In this document: positions 8,699 through 19,606 of the stretch, one piece after another | Layout: each line of letters starts with the position of its first letter | Position numbering within the stretch: position 1 is the stretch's first letter | Translations under genes and position numbers: made by a program | Assembly: GCA_035463475.1 (NCBI GenBank) | Contig: DATHTE010000073.1 | Coordinates: 15,469 to 79,468, forward strand | Origin: JACPDI01 sp035463475 | GTDB lineage: Bacteria; Acidobacteriota; Vicinamibacteria; Vicinamibacterales; 2-12-FULL-66-21 | Reading direction: 5' to 3' | DNA: 64,000 nucleotides | Notes under the pieces: generated by a model | What the model saw: only the letters and a program-made list of their open reading frames with translations | Told to the model about the DNA's origin: nothing | The model's database searches: none

Positions 8699-9508
8699 AT
8701 GGACTTGCTGATCGCGGCGCTGCTCGGCGTGCTGCAAGGCCTCACGGAGTTCCTGCCGATCTCCTCGACGGCGCACCTGCTCATCGTCGCAGATCTGCTC
8801 GGGTACGAGGATCCCGGCGGGGTGTTCACCGTCATGATCCAGCTCGGGTCGATCCTGGCGGTGATGTGGTTGTACCGGGAGAAGATCGCCGCCGTCGCGC
8901 TGGGGCTGCCCTCGGACCCGCAGGCCCGGCACTTCGCGACCGCTGTCCTCGTCGGGTTCCTGCCCGCGCTGGCTGCCGGCGCGCTGCTGGCCAACTACGT
9001 GAAGACGGTGCTCTACGAGAGCCCGCGGGTCATCGCGCTCGCGTTCGTGATCGGCGGGATCGTCATGCTGCTCGTCGAGCGGTTCCGCCCGGCGCCGACC
9101 GTGTGCGAGGCGGATCGCACGCCCGTGCGCCGCGCGTTCGGGGTCGGGGTGTTCCAGACGGTCGCGCTCATTCCCGGCGTCTCGCGCTCCGGCGCCACGA
9201 TCGTCGGCGGGATGCTGATGCGCCTGGACCGCGCCGCCGCGGCGGAGTTCTCCTTCTTTCTGGCGATGCCGACGATGATCGCCGCGTTCGTGCACGATTT
9301 GCTCGACCTCGTAGGGGCCAGGGGTCAGGTGGCGCCGGGGCGCGCCGCCGAGATCGCCGTGGGCTTTCTCGCGGCGTTCGTCGCGGCCGCCATCGTCGTT
9401 GGGCCGTTCCTCAGGTTTGTCGGGCGCGCCGGGTTCGCGCCCTTTGCGTGGTACCGCATCGCTGCCGGCGTGGCCCTGCTCGGCGCGATCGGCATGGGAC
9501 TGCTGTGA
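8699..9508 (+). CDS. uppP: Undecaprenyl-diphosphatase UppP/BacA
   Basis: Integral membrane phosphatase that converts undecaprenyl diphosphate to the monophosphate for reuse as the lipid carrier of peptidoglycan and other envelope polymers. The 269-residue protein shows both family motifs: GVLQGLTEFLPISSTAHL near the N-terminus with catalytic Glu and Ser, and PGVSRSGATIVGGM near residue 160 with the catalytic Arg. Multiple hydrophobic helices fill the rest. Its stop overlaps the next gene (GTGA). Loss or overexpression of this family changes bacitracin sensitivity in other bacteria. Confidence 0.97.
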   Translation: MDLLIAALLGVLQGLTEFLPISSTAHLLIVADLLGYEDPGGVFTVMIQLGSILAVMWLYREKIAAVALGLPSDPQARHFATAVLVGFLPALAAGALLANYVKTVLYESPRVIALAFVIGGIVMLLVERFRPAPTVCEADRTPVRRAFGVGVFQTVALIPGVSRSGATIVGGMLMRLDRAAAAEFSFFLAMPTMIAAFVHDLLDLVGARGQVAPGRAAEIAVGFLAAFVAAAIVVGPFLRFVGRAGFAPFAWYRIAAGVALLGAIGMGLL

Positions 9509-10128
9509 TCCAGTGGCTGCGGCGCAGTTTCGTGACCGGGTTTTTCGTGACCGTCCCCCTCGTGGTCAGCGTCGCGGCGCTGGTCTGGCTGTTCCGCCAG
9601 GTGGACGGGTTTCTCGGGCCGCTCTACGCGAAGTGGCTCGGGCGCGAAGTTCCGGGGCTCGGGCTGGCGACCATCGTGGTGGGCGTGCTGATGATCGGCG
9701 CGTTTGCCGGAAACGTGCTCGGCAAGAAGCTGGTGCAGCGCGGCGAATCGTACCTGCTGCGGCTGCCGGTCTTCCGCACAATCTACGCGCCCGTCAAGCA
9801 GCTGGTGGTGGCGTTCTCGCCGGACAACGAGTACGGCTTCAAGCGTGTGGTCCTGGTGGAGGACAGCGCGCGCGGCTTCCTGCTCGGCTTCCTGACGCGT
9901 GAGTTCACCGTCGATCGTGGCCAGGGACCGGAACCGCTGATCGCCGTTTACGTGCCCACGAACCATCTGTATCTCGGCGACGTGCTGATCTGTCCGCGCG
10001 ACAAGGCCGCGTATCCCGACATCACGGTCGAACAGGGCATCCGGATCTTCCTCACCGGCGGGATGGCGCTCGCCGCGCGGCTGCGGGCACGCCGGGGAGA
10101 CGATTGGGCAGAAGGGTTCCGGGTCTAA
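9505..10128 (+). CDS. DUF502 family membrane protein
   Basis: This 207-residue protein starts at a GTG overlapping the uppP stop. Two N-terminal membrane helices (TGFFVTVPLVVSVAALVWLF and LATIVVGVLMIGAFAGNVLG) are followed by a soluble domain with RLPVFRTIYAPVKQLV and a conserved VPTNHLYLGDV stretch, matching the DUF502 (COG2928) family. The function of the family is not established. The translational overlap with uppP suggests co-expression with envelope genes; frame and overlap argue against longer upstream starts. Confidence 0.85.
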   Translation: MIQWLRRSFVTGFFVTVPLVVSVAALVWLFRQVDGFLGPLYAKWLGREVPGLGLATIVVGVLMIGAFAGNVLGKKLVQRGESYLLRLPVFRTIYAPVKQLVVAFSPDNEYGFKRVVLVEDSARGFLLGFLTREFTVDRGQGPEPLIAVYVPTNHLYLGDVLICPRDKAAYPDITVEQGIRIFLTGGMALAARLRARRGDDWAEGFRV

Positions 10129-10209
10129 GGGTTCAGGGTCAGGGTTCAGGAATGGCACGGACAGCTGAAAGCTGAGAGCTGAAAGCTGATTCAACCAGGA
10201 GACAAAAAC
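10129..10209. repeat. Short direct repeats before hppA
   Basis: Between the DUF502 gene and hppA lie two sets of imperfect direct repeats: AGGGTTCAGGGTCAGGGTTC and, further on, AGCTGAAAGCTGA with GAGCTGAAAGCTGA. They leave room only for the hppA ribosome binding site (AGGAG), which follows. They may shape the leader of hppA or be inert expansion products. Confidence 0.5.
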
Positions 10210-12681
<2,472 letters not shown>

Positions 12682-12823
12682 GGTGCGGGAAGGCGCGGCC
12701 GGGGCGGGGTGAGGCTGGCACAGCTCGTGCTGAACAAAAAAAATTTGTCCTCGACTTGCCGGATTTCCGGAATTCCAGGCCGATTGACGGGATCCGGTGT
12801 CTAAGGGCAACGAAGACGTTTCG

Positions 12824-12853
12824 TTGACACCCGTTTTTCGCTGCCGATATACT
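12824..12853 (+). promoter_or_regulatory. Sigma-70 promoter of the tonB-exbB-exbD operon
   Basis: TTGACA at 12824-12829 and TATACT at 12848-12853 are separated by 18 bp, which is close to consensus and the best promoter in the window. Transcription would start about 40 nt before the tonB-like gene, whose TAGGAGGA ribosome binding site lies at 12885-12892. Confidence 0.85.
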
Positions 12854-12899
12854 TGGCCTTCTTTAACGGCCCCGCTCCCATCGGTAGGAGGACTTGCCC

Positions 12900-13622
12900 G
12901 TGCCGCGTGAGATGTTCGGCGATGTGGTGGATCCATCCGTCAGGGTTGGTTCGAGACAATGGTACGTCGTTCCACTCTCGGTAGCCACCCACGTCGTCAT
13001 TCTTGGTGCGTTGATCATCATTCCGCTCATGGCGGCCGACGTGCTGCCGACACCGCCGGCGATGCTGGCGTTTGCGGCGCCTCCGCCTCCGCCCCCTCCG
13101 CCCCCGCCGCCACCGCCGGCTCCCGCCGCGGCGGCGCCGAAGGTGCAGCCGGTCCAAGCCAACCCCGCCGCCGCTCCCATCGAAGCGCCCAGCGAGATCA
13201 AACCTGAGAGCTCCGTCGCCGCGACCGCCTCGGAAGGCGTCCCGGGCGGCGTCGAAGGTGGCGTGCCGGGCGGCGTGGTCGGCGGCGTCGTCGGCGGACT
13301 CCCCGAAGCGCCGCCACCGCCTCCGCCGCCCCAGGCGCCGGTGCGGGTGGGCGGCAACATCCGCGCGCCGCAGAAACGCAAGCACGTGAACCCGGTGTAT
13401 CCGCCCATCGCGCAGTCCGCGCGGGTCCAGGGCGTGGTGATCATCGAGGCGACGATCGGACCGGACGGCAAGGTCAAAGACGCGAAGGTGCTCCGATCGA
13501 TCCCGCTGCTCGATCAGGCGGCACTCGATGCAGTGAGGCAGTGGGAGTTCACCCCCACGCTGCTCAACGGCGTGCCCGTGCCGGTCATCATGACCGTCAC
13601 GGTGAACTTCACGCTGCAGTAG
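12900..13622 (+). CDS. tonB: TonB-family energy transducer
   Basis: Periplasm-spanning protein that passes energy from ExbB/ExbD to outer-membrane transporters. The 240-residue protein has an N-terminal membrane helix (about residues 24-46), a proline run (PPPPPP near 60-72), a Gly/Val-rich linker with repeated GGV units (about 115-135) and a C-terminal TonB domain with VNPVYPPIAQSARVQGVVII and REWEF-like VRQWEFTPTLLNG. The GTG at 12900 is favoured over a TTG 6 nt upstream because AGGAGG is correctly spaced from it. It heads the operon with exbB and two exbD genes. Confidence 0.93.
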   Translation: MPREMFGDVVDPSVRVGSRQWYVVPLSVATHVVILGALIIIPLMAADVLPTPPAMLAFAAPPPPPPPPPPPPPAPAAAAPKVQPVQANPAAAPIEAPSEIKPESSVAATASEGVPGGVEGGVPGGVVGGVVGGLPEAPPPPPPPQAPVRVGGNIRAPQKRKHVNPVYPPIAQSARVQGVVIIEATIGPDGKVKDAKVLRSIPLLDQAALDAVRQWEFTPTLLNGVPVPVIMTVTVNFTLQ

Positions 13623-13686
13623 CGCTAACCCGCGGGCGCGCGTGCCGGCGGCCAGATAACCCGCTCATATTCGGGAGGTTGGATCG

Positions 13687-14370
13687 ATGGAAGGCGGAAT
13701 GAACCTTATTGAGATGTGGAACCAGATGGGCTGGGTGGCGAAGTCGATCGCCATCATCCTCGCCATCATGTCCATGTGGTCGTTCGGCGTCGCGATCGAG
13801 CGCATCTACACGTTCGCCCAGGCACGCAAGCAGTCGAAGCTGTACGCGCCGCAGGTGGCCAAACACCTCAAGGAAGGGCGGCTGAAGGACGCGATCGCGG
13901 TGTCCTCCTCGAAGAACTATCGGTACAGCCATCTGGCCAAGGTCGTGCTCGCCGGGCTTCAGGAGTATCAGTTCCAGCAGGAAAGCGGCTCCACGCTCAG
14001 CCGTGAAGACCTCGTGGACACGGTCCGCCGCGCCATCCAGCGCGCCGCCGCGTTGACTGCCAACGACCTGAAGAAGGGGGTCGCAGCGCTCGCGACCATC
14101 GGCGCGACCGCGCCGTTCGTCGGACTGCTCGGCACGGTCGTGGGCATCATCACGGCGTTCCAGGGCATCGCGGCGACCGGGTCGGGCGGCATCGGCGCCG
14201 TGTCGGCCGGTATCGCGGAAGCGCTCGTCGAGACCGCGCTCGGCCTCCTGGTCGCGATCCCGGCGGTGTGGTTCTACAACTACCTGTCGGGCCGCATCGA
14301 GTACTTCAACGTCGAGATGGACAACTCGTCGTCCGAGCTGGTGGACTACTTCATCAAGAAGACGGCGTGA
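13687..14370 (+). CDS. exbB: MotA/TolQ/ExbB proton channel protein
   Basis: Inner-membrane channel subunit of the TonB motor, 227 residues. It has three hydrophobic segments; the second and third contain the family signature around TIGATAPFVGLLGTVVGIIT (about 137-156) and IAEALVETALGLLVAIPAVW. GGGAGG-like GGGAGG is replaced by GGGAGGTT-type sequence (gggagg) 8 nt before the ATG, a good ribosome site. It could equally be called TolQ; the neighbours (TonB and two ExbD) favour ExbB. Confidence 0.93.
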   Translation: MEGGMNLIEMWNQMGWVAKSIAIILAIMSMWSFGVAIERIYTFAQARKQSKLYAPQVAKHLKEGRLKDAIAVSSSKNYRYSHLAKVVLAGLQEYQFQQESGSTLSREDLVDTVRRAIQRAAALTANDLKKGVAALATIGATAPFVGLLGTVVGIITAFQGIAATGSGGIGAVSAGIAEALVETALGLLVAIPAVWFYNYLSGRIEYFNVEMDNSSSELVDYFIKKTA

Positions 14371-14381
14371 ACTTGGTAATC

Positions 14382-14398
14382 TGGTGACTTGGTCACCA
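14382..14398. repeat. Short hairpin between exbB and exbD
   Basis: TGGTGAC and GTCACCA form a perfect 7-bp stem around a 3-nt TTG loop. No T-run follows, so a terminator is unlikely; it could stabilise or process the operon mRNA, or set relative ExbB and ExbD levels. Confidence 0.5.
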
Positions 14399-14429
14399 AA
14401 TTCACATAGGACACAGAGGGAACTGAACC

Positions 14430-14873
14430 ATGGCGATGGATGTTGGCGGCGCAAAAGGCGGCCTGAAGGCCGACATCAACGTGACGCCGCTCGTCGATGT
14501 CCTGCTGGTGCTGCTCATCATCATGATGCTGGTCGCCCCGATGCTGCAGAAGGGCGTGGACGTGAAGCTGCCGCAGGCGGCGAACACCAGCGACAAGCCG
14601 GATACGCAGGAGCAGACCGTCCTGCACGTCACCGCCGACAGCCGCTTCTTCGTCAACGGTGTGCCGGTCGATCGACGGGACCTCGGCGATCGCGTGGCCA
14701 GCGTCATCGAGGAGACGAAGGAGAAGGTGGTCATCATCAAGGGGGACGCCGACGCGCCGTACAGCGCCATCATGGAAGCGATGGACGATCTGCGGCGCTC
14801 GAACATCGAGAACGTCGGTCTGATCACCGAGCGCAAGCTGCGCCCGGGTGAGAGTCCCACGGGAGGCAAGTAA
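14430..14873 (+). CDS. exbD: ExbD/TolR biopolymer transport protein (first copy)
   Basis: Single-helix inner-membrane protein of 147 residues that works with ExbB to harvest proton-motive force. The N-terminal DINVTPLVDVLLVLLIIMM contains the essential transmembrane Asp; the periplasmic part has the VDVKLPQA and VVIIKGDADAPYSAIMEAMD stretches typical of ExbD. Its stop overlaps the start of a second exbD (TAATG), so the two are translationally coupled. Confidence 0.94.
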   Translation: MAMDVGGAKGGLKADINVTPLVDVLLVLLIIMMLVAPMLQKGVDVKLPQAANTSDKPDTQEQTVLHVTADSRFFVNGVPVDRRDLGDRVASVIEETKEKVVIIKGDADAPYSAIMEAMDDLRRSNIENVGLITERKLRPGESPTGGK

Positions 14874-15352
14874 TGGCTGGCGCGCACAAGCACTTCGGCG
14901 CGGAGAAGGTCGTCAAGGGCGCGGAGCTGCACGCGTCGTCGGACATGAACGTCACGCCGCTGATCGACGTGCTCCTCGTGCTGCTGATCATCTTCATGGC
15001 CGCCCTTCCTCTCACGCAGAAGGGGGTGGACATCAACCTGCCTCTCGAGACCAACGAGAACCCGAACGACACGCCGGACCTGAGCCAGATCGTCGTGGAG
15101 TACACGGCGGCGCGGCAGATGGCGGTCAACAAGCAGCCGGTGACCATCTCCGAGCTGGAAACGCGGCTCCGCAACATCTTCGAGCAGCGCAAGGACAAGA
15201 CGATGTTCATCGTGGGAGACCCGACGGTCCGCTACGGGGAGATCGTCGAGATCATCGACGCGGCGCGCGGCGCCGGCGTCGAGAAGGTCGGGATCGTGAC
15301 GATGGGCATGCGCGAGGCGGCGCAGCAGGGAACCTCTCCCTCGGGCATCTGA
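14873..15352 (+). CDS. exbD: ExbD/TolR biopolymer transport protein (second copy)
   Basis: A 159-residue paralogue of the preceding protein. NVTPLIDVLLVLLIIFMAA holds the single membrane helix with the proton-relay Asp, and the periplasmic domain ends MFIVGDPTVRYGEIVEIIDA. Paired exbD genes behind one exbB are common in Gram-negative TonB clusters and may form mixed ExbD dimers, which is inference here. It is the last gene before a strong terminator. Confidence 0.94.
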   Translation: MAGAHKHFGAEKVVKGAELHASSDMNVTPLIDVLLVLLIIFMAALPLTQKGVDINLPLETNENPNDTPDLSQIVVEYTAARQMAVNKQPVTISELETRLRNIFEQRKDKTMFIVGDPTVRYGEIVEIIDAARGAGVEKVGIVTMGMREAAQQGTSPSGI

Positions 15353-15379
15353 CGGCGTTCCAATCGATCCGAACAGCGA

Positions 15380-15419
15380 CGGCCGCCGCTCAGTCGTGAG
15401 CGGCGGCCGGTTTTTTTTT
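15380..15419 (+). terminator. Rho-independent terminator of tonB-exbBD operon
   Basis: An 11-bp GC-rich stem (CGGCCGCCGCT with AGCGGCGGCCG) closes an 8-nt loop and is followed by G and nine T residues. It ends the operon 28 nt after the second exbD. Confidence 0.93.
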
Positions 15420-15440
15420 GCGATTCGCACGCCGTTCAGC

Positions 15441-15469
15441 TTGACCGCGACGGTTTCCGGGTCTACATT
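15441..15469 (+). promoter_or_regulatory. Sigma-70 promoter of the HTH gene
   Basis: TTGACC at 15441-15446 and TACATT at 15464-15469 have a 17-bp spacer. The predicted start point lies about 50 nt upstream of the GTG of the helix-turn-helix gene. It sits just past the preceding operon's terminator. Confidence 0.7.
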
Positions 15470-15525
15470 CGTGCGCAACTCACCTCAGGCTCCCCGGAAT
15501 CGACTCTCGTGGGAATGGCCGAATC

Positions 15526-16074
15526 GTGACCGACCGAACGCTGTTTGGAGACCGACTGCGCCGCGCCCGCGAGCGCAGCAGACTGACCCTGCCGGACGTC
15601 GCCGATCGGACGAAGCTCAGTGCCGCGCGCCTGCGGTCGCTCGAAGAGGGCGTCTGCGCCAGCTGGCCGACCGGCGTCTACAGCCGTTCGTACGTTCGTG
15701 CCTACGCGGATCTCGTCGGGCTGGACCCGGCCGAGACCGTGCAGGAGTTCGTGGAGCTGTTTCCCCAGCTCGCGTGGGCTAATCAGGACCAGTACGCGGA
15801 GGTCGCCGCGGTGCGCGCGCGCTCGCGCGCCGCCGCCAGCGCGCCCCTGCGACTGCTGATCGACGAGCCCCCGCTGCCGTTCTGGCGCGCGTGGCTGATA
15901 CGCCTCGCGCTCGTCCTGCACCGCTGGGCGACGCGGTCGGCGTCGCCCCGGGCAGGTGCGGCCGGTGGCTACGATCCGATCGATGGCCAGGCCGCGGGAG
16001 AGGGCGCCTACGAGGGCATGCCGGCCACGGCACTCGAGGGAGCCGCGCGCGGCGTCGCCAGCGGAAGCATCTGA
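15526..16074 (+). CDS. RodZ-like helix-turn-helix protein
   Basis: A 182-residue protein whose first 75 residues form an XRE/HTH_25 domain: FGDRLRRARERSRLTLPDVA, LSAARLRSLEEG and GVYSRSYVRAYADLVGLDP, the pattern of RodZ and of related regulators. A true RodZ would have a membrane helix and periplasmic domain; here the rest is Arg/Ala-rich with at most a weak hydrophobic patch (WLIRLALVLHRWA), so RodZ function is uncertain. It has its own promoter, and the GTG is preceded by GGGAATGG. Confidence 0.75.
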   Translation: MTDRTLFGDRLRRARERSRLTLPDVADRTKLSAARLRSLEEGVCASWPTGVYSRSYVRAYADLVGLDPAETVQEFVELFPQLAWANQDQYAEVAAVRARSRAAASAPLRLLIDEPPLPFWRAWLIRLALVLHRWATRSASPRAGAAGGYDPIDGQAAGEGAYEGMPATALEGAARGVASGSI

Positions 16075-16166
16075 CCGCGGCCGGGCGGTGCGGGGTCAGG
16101 GCGGCTGTTTGAGTGAACAGGCCGCGGGGCGTGTCGCGTGCGTGGGCGCCGGGTACGGTAACCAAC

Positions 16167-16198
16167 GAAAAGGGCCGCGAACGTTCGCTCGCGGCCCT
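16167..16198 (-). terminator. Terminator of the TPR lipoprotein gene
   Basis: On the minus strand the stem AGGGCCGCGA/TCGCGGCCCT (16198-16189 with 16180-16171, loop 8 nt) is followed by TTT and then CGTT. This short U-tract ends the transcript about 25 nt after the lipoprotein stop codon. On the plus strand it has no T-run, though it may still slow convergent transcription. Confidence 0.75.
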
Positions 16199-16220
16199 CC
16201 TGAAGGCTGAAGCCTGGAGC

Positions 16221-17171
16221 CTAGTCTCCGACGCCCGCCGTCTTCTTCTTCTGCAGCTCGATAGCCCTGTTCCGGAGCGTGTCCGCTTCCTTGTAGAGCG
16301 CCGCGCGGCGCGCCGGATCCTGTTCCAGGTTGCCCTTCAGACGGAGAAGCAGGTTCTTGTAGGTCAGCGCCTCCATGTAGTTCGGGTTGAGGTCAATCGC
16401 CTTGGTGGCCGCCTCGAGGCCCCGCTCGATGTTCTCCTTCTTTTCCGCCTCGCTCAGGCGGAAGTTCCGGAAGGCGTTGTCCCAGTAGTAGGTCGAGATC
16501 GTGTAGTACGCCTCGGGGTTGTTCGGCTCGATCTTGGCGCGCTGCTGGAGCGCCTCGATCGTCCTCTCGAAATCTCCCTGCCGGTTGTAGAAGCCCGCGA
16601 TCTGCATGTAGACGGCCGGGTCGTTCGGCCGGGCTTGCCGCGCCTTCTCGAGGGCCTCGGCCGCCTCGTCGTAGCGCCCGGCGTCCTCATAGATCTTCGC
16701 GAGCCCGAAGTAGTTGGCGCTCTCGCTAGGATCCATCTCGATCATCTGCCTGACGATGGGCTCGGCCTGCTCGGGGTCGTTCATCTTGTCCGGCCCGTAC
16801 GCGGCGACCAGGTACTCGAGCGCCAGCCGCTTCATCTTCGGGTTGGTTTCCTTCTCGGCCGCGATCCGGTAGTTCTTGATGGCGCTGTCGAGCAGCTTGT
16901 CATTCTCTGGATCCCCCCTGCGGGTGACCTTGTAGAGGTTGTCGTAGCTGTTCCCGAGATAGAAGTAGGCTTCGACCAGTCCGGGATCCTGCGTCAGGGC
17001 GGTCTCGTACTCGGTCGCCGCCCGGCGGTACTCTCCCTGCTGGTAGAGCGCGTTGGCGTCCTTGAAGTTCTTTCTGGCCTTCAGCTCGTTGAATTTGCCG
17101 CAGGCGGTCACGGACAGGCTGAGCGCCGCCACCATGGAGACGGCAATCAGGCCCCGCGTGGACTTTCGCAT
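16221..17171 (-). CDS. TPR-repeat lipoprotein
   Basis: The 316-residue precursor has a lipoprotein signal peptide with lipobox LSVTAC (Cys about residue 24), so it should be lipidated by the Lgt/LspA enzymes encoded later in this window. The mature part is a run of tetratricopeptide repeats (for example ANALYQQGEYRRAATEYETA, EAYFYLGNSYDNL, DPAVYMQIAGFYNRQGDFER) resembling outer-membrane assembly or polysaccharide-export scaffolds; the specific role is unknown. AGGGGGAAC precedes the ATG, and a good promoter lies 80-110 nt upstream. Confidence 0.9.
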   Translation of the reverse strand: MRKSTRGLIAVSMVAALSLSVTACGKFNELKARKNFKDANALYQQGEYRRAATEYETALTQDPGLVEAYFYLGNSYDNLYKVTRRGDPENDKLLDSAIKNYRIAAEKETNPKMKRLALEYLVAAYGPDKMNDPEQAEPIVRQMIEMDPSESANYFGLAKIYEDAGRYDEAAEALEKARQARPNDPAVYMQIAGFYNRQGDFERTIEALQQRAKIEPNNPEAYYTISTYYWDNAFRNFRLSEAEKKENIERGLEAATKAIDLNPNYMEALTYKNLLLRLKGNLEQDPARRAALYKEADTLRNRAIELQKKKTAGVGD

Positions 17172-17253
17172 AAGTTCCCCCTTGACGCAACCGGGAGGCC
17201 CGGCGCTCGGAGTGTCTGAGAGGACGGGAAGATTATTTCGCCCGAACCCGGTC

Positions 17254-17283
17254 AGTATAGTGAACCCGATTTCGGAGCGTCAA
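17254..17283 (-). promoter_or_regulatory. Sigma-70 promoter of the TPR lipoprotein
   Basis: Minus-strand TTGACG (17283-17278) and TATACT (17259-17254) are separated by 18 bp. The same AT core reads TATAGT on the plus strand (17256-17261), facing the rel gene about 120 bp away, so it may fire in both directions. Confidence 0.7.
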
Positions 17284-17383
17284 GGGCGGTACGCGGGGAA
17301 AATGCGGAGATCCGGCCGGTTTTTCGGCCCACGCGACACGCCGCTCGCCCGTCCGGTTATCATCAGCTTAGACACCTGACCTC

Positions 17384-19546
17384 ATGATCCGGTTCGAAGA
17401 CCTGGTGGAGAAGGTCCGGGCGGCCACCCCGGACTCAGACGTCGAGCTGCTGCGGCGGGCGTATGTCTTCTCGGCCTTCGAGCACAAGGGGCAGGTCCGC
17501 CATTCCGGGGAGCCGTACCTGGTCCACCCGCTCGAGGTCGCGGACATTCTGGCCGACATGCGGTTGGATGTGGTGACCATCGCCGCCGGCCTCCTGCACG
17601 ACGTCGTGGAGGACACCCTCACCAGCATCGAGCGGATCCAGGAGCTCTTCGGCGACGAGGTCGCGCACATTGTCGAGGGGGTCACCAAGCTCGGCGCCAT
17701 TCCGTTCTCGTCGAGCGAGGAGCGGCAGGCGGAGAACTTCCGCAAGATGCTGCTCGCGATGGTGGACGATATCCGCGTCATCCTGGTCAAGCTCGCCGAC
17801 CGGCTGCACAACATGCGGACCCTGCATTTCCTGCCCGAAGAGCGGCGCGTGAAGATCGCGCAGGAGACCAGGGACATCTACTCGCCGATCGCGAACCGGC
17901 TCGGCATGAGCAAGGTGAAGAACGAGCTCGAAGAGCTCGCGTTCCGCTATCTCGAGCCGAAGGCCTACGAGGCGCTGCGCGCGAGCGTCGAGGCGCGGCG
18001 GAAGGCCACCGAGGGGATGATCGAGGAGCTGAAGCGGACGATCAGCGCGAAGCTGGCCGAGGCGCAGGTGCCGATCATCGAGATCGACGGCCGCATCAAG
18101 CGCCTGTTCAGCATCCACCAGAAGCTGAGGCGCCAGAAGATTGACCTCGACCAGGTCTACGACTTCGTCGCGCTGCGGATCCTCACCCATTCGGTGAAGG
18201 ACTGCTACGCGGCGCTCGGCATCATCCACCAGACGTGGTCGCCGGTCCCGGGTCGCATCAAGGACTTCATCGCCATGCCGCGCCCCAACGGCTACCAGTC
18301 GCTCCATACCTCCGTGATCAGCGAGCGCGGGTTCCCGTTCGAGGTCCAGATCCGCACGGCGGAAATGCACCGGATCGCCGACGAAGGCATCGCCGCGCAC
18401 TGGAAGTACAAGGAAGGGCGGATCGGCGCGGAGCGCGACGAGCAGTACTTCGTCTGGCTGCGGCAGCTGCTCGAGTGGCAGCAGGAGGTGCGCGACCCCC
18501 AGGAGTTCATCCAGAACCTGAAGATCGAGCTCTACCCCGAGGAGGTCTACATCTTCACTCCGAAAGGGGAGGTGAAGGCGCTGCCGCGCGGCGCGACCCC
18601 CGTGGACTTCGCCTACGCCATCCACACGGACGTCGGCAACCAGTGCGTCGGGGCCCGCGTGAACGGCAAGATGGTGCCGCTCCGCAGCCGGCTGAAGAAC
18701 GGCGACATCGTCGAGATCGTGACCACGGCGGGGCACAAGCCGAGCCGCGACTGGCTGAATTTCGTCACGACGTCGCGCGCCCGGAGCAAGATCAAGCACT
18801 ACATCCACGGCGAGGAGAAGGCCCGCGCCATCGAGGTCGGCCGGAAGCTGTTCGAGAAGGAAGCGAAGCGCTTCGATCTGAACCCGAAGGAGCTGCTCGC
18901 GCCCGAGGCGATCTCGAAGGCGGCGCTCGATTACGGGGTGACCAAACCCGACGAGCTCCTGGCGGCCATCGGGTACGGCAAGCTCGATTCCCGCGCGGTG
19001 CTCACGCGCATCGTGCCCCAGGGTGGGCTGAAGGAGAAGGCGCCCGCGTCGGCGCTCACGTCCGTCGTCCGCAGGGTGCTCGGCGGCGGCGAAGACAAGA
19101 TCAAGGTGCGCGGCTTCGACGACCTGCTCGTGTTCCGCGCGAAGTGCTGTAACCCGATCAGGGGAGAGCAGATCGTCGGCTACATCACCCGCGGGAAGGG
19201 CGTGTCAGTGCACTCCGCAACCTGCCCGAACGTCGTCAACCTGCTGTTCGATCCGGAGCGGCGGATCGACGTCGAATGGGACAAGGGCAGCGATCCGGCG
19301 CCTTACGTGGTGAAGCTGAACATCCAGGTGAAGGATCGAAAGGGGATCCTCGCGGACGTCAGCGCGAAGATCGCCGGCATCAACACGAACATCAAGAACG
19401 TCGAGGCCAGCAGCAACGGCGACAACCGCGGACGGATCGACATCACTCTCGAAATCAGCGACCTGAAGCATCTTCAGAAAGTGGTCAAATCGCTGAAGAG
19501 CGTCGAAGGGGTCCTGGACGTCCAGCGCGAGCGGACGGTACGCTAG
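17384..19546 (+). CDS. rel: Bifunctional (p)ppGpp synthetase/hydrolase
   Basis: Makes and degrades the stringent-response alarmone. The 720-residue protein has the full long-RSH order: an HD hydrolase domain (SGEPYLVHPLEVA and LLHDVVEDT, with His48, His72 and Asp73), a synthetase domain with GRIKDFIAMPRPNGYQSLHT (about residues 288-307), a TGS domain (VYIFTPKGEVKALPRGATPV, about 388-448), a conserved Cys-containing stretch (FRAKCCNPIRGEQIVGYI) and a C-terminal ACT domain (about 639-715). The intact HD motif favours a bifunctional enzyme rather than a synthetase-only RelA. ATG start; ridA converges from the other strand. Confidence 0.96.
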   Translation: MIRFEDLVEKVRAATPDSDVELLRRAYVFSAFEHKGQVRHSGEPYLVHPLEVADILADMRLDVVTIAAGLLHDVVEDTLTSIERIQELFGDEVAHIVEGVTKLGAIPFSSSEERQAENFRKMLLAMVDDIRVILVKLADRLHNMRTLHFLPEERRVKIAQETRDIYSPIANRLGMSKVKNELEELAFRYLEPKAYEALRASVEARRKATEGMIEELKRTISAKLAEAQVPIIEIDGRIKRLFSIHQKLRRQKIDLDQVYDFVALRILTHSVKDCYAALGIIHQTWSPVPGRIKDFIAMPRPNGYQSLHTSVISERGFPFEVQIRTAEMHRIADEGIAAHWKYKEGRIGAERDEQYFVWLRQLLEWQQEVRDPQEFIQNLKIELYPEEVYIFTPKGEVKALPRGATPVDFAYAIHTDVGNQCVGARVNGKMVPLRSRLKNGDIVEIVTTAGHKPSRDWLNFVTTSRARSKIKHYIHGEEKARAIEVGRKLFEKEAKRFDLNPKELLAPEAISKAALDYGVTKPDELLAAIGYGKLDSRAVLTRIVPQGGLKEKAPASALTSVVRRVLGGGEDKIKVRGFDDLLVFRAKCCNPIRGEQIVGYITRGKGVSVHSATCPNVVNLLFDPERRIDVEWDKGSDPAPYVVKLNIQVKDRKGILADVSAKIAGINTNIKNVEASSNGDNRGRIDITLEISDLKHLQKVVKSLKSVEGVLDVQRERTVR

Positions 19547-19606
19547 TCAACCCGCTGACGGCGATCGCGTTCGGCTTTGCGCCGCGCCCTCGCCGGCCTC
19601 GGAGAC

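Noticed and set aside
12721..12760. Possible terminator after hppA (GCACAGCTCGTGC and A-run)
   Set aside because: The stem is only 4-5 bp and the A-run lies after it on the plus strand, so no U-tract follows on either strand.
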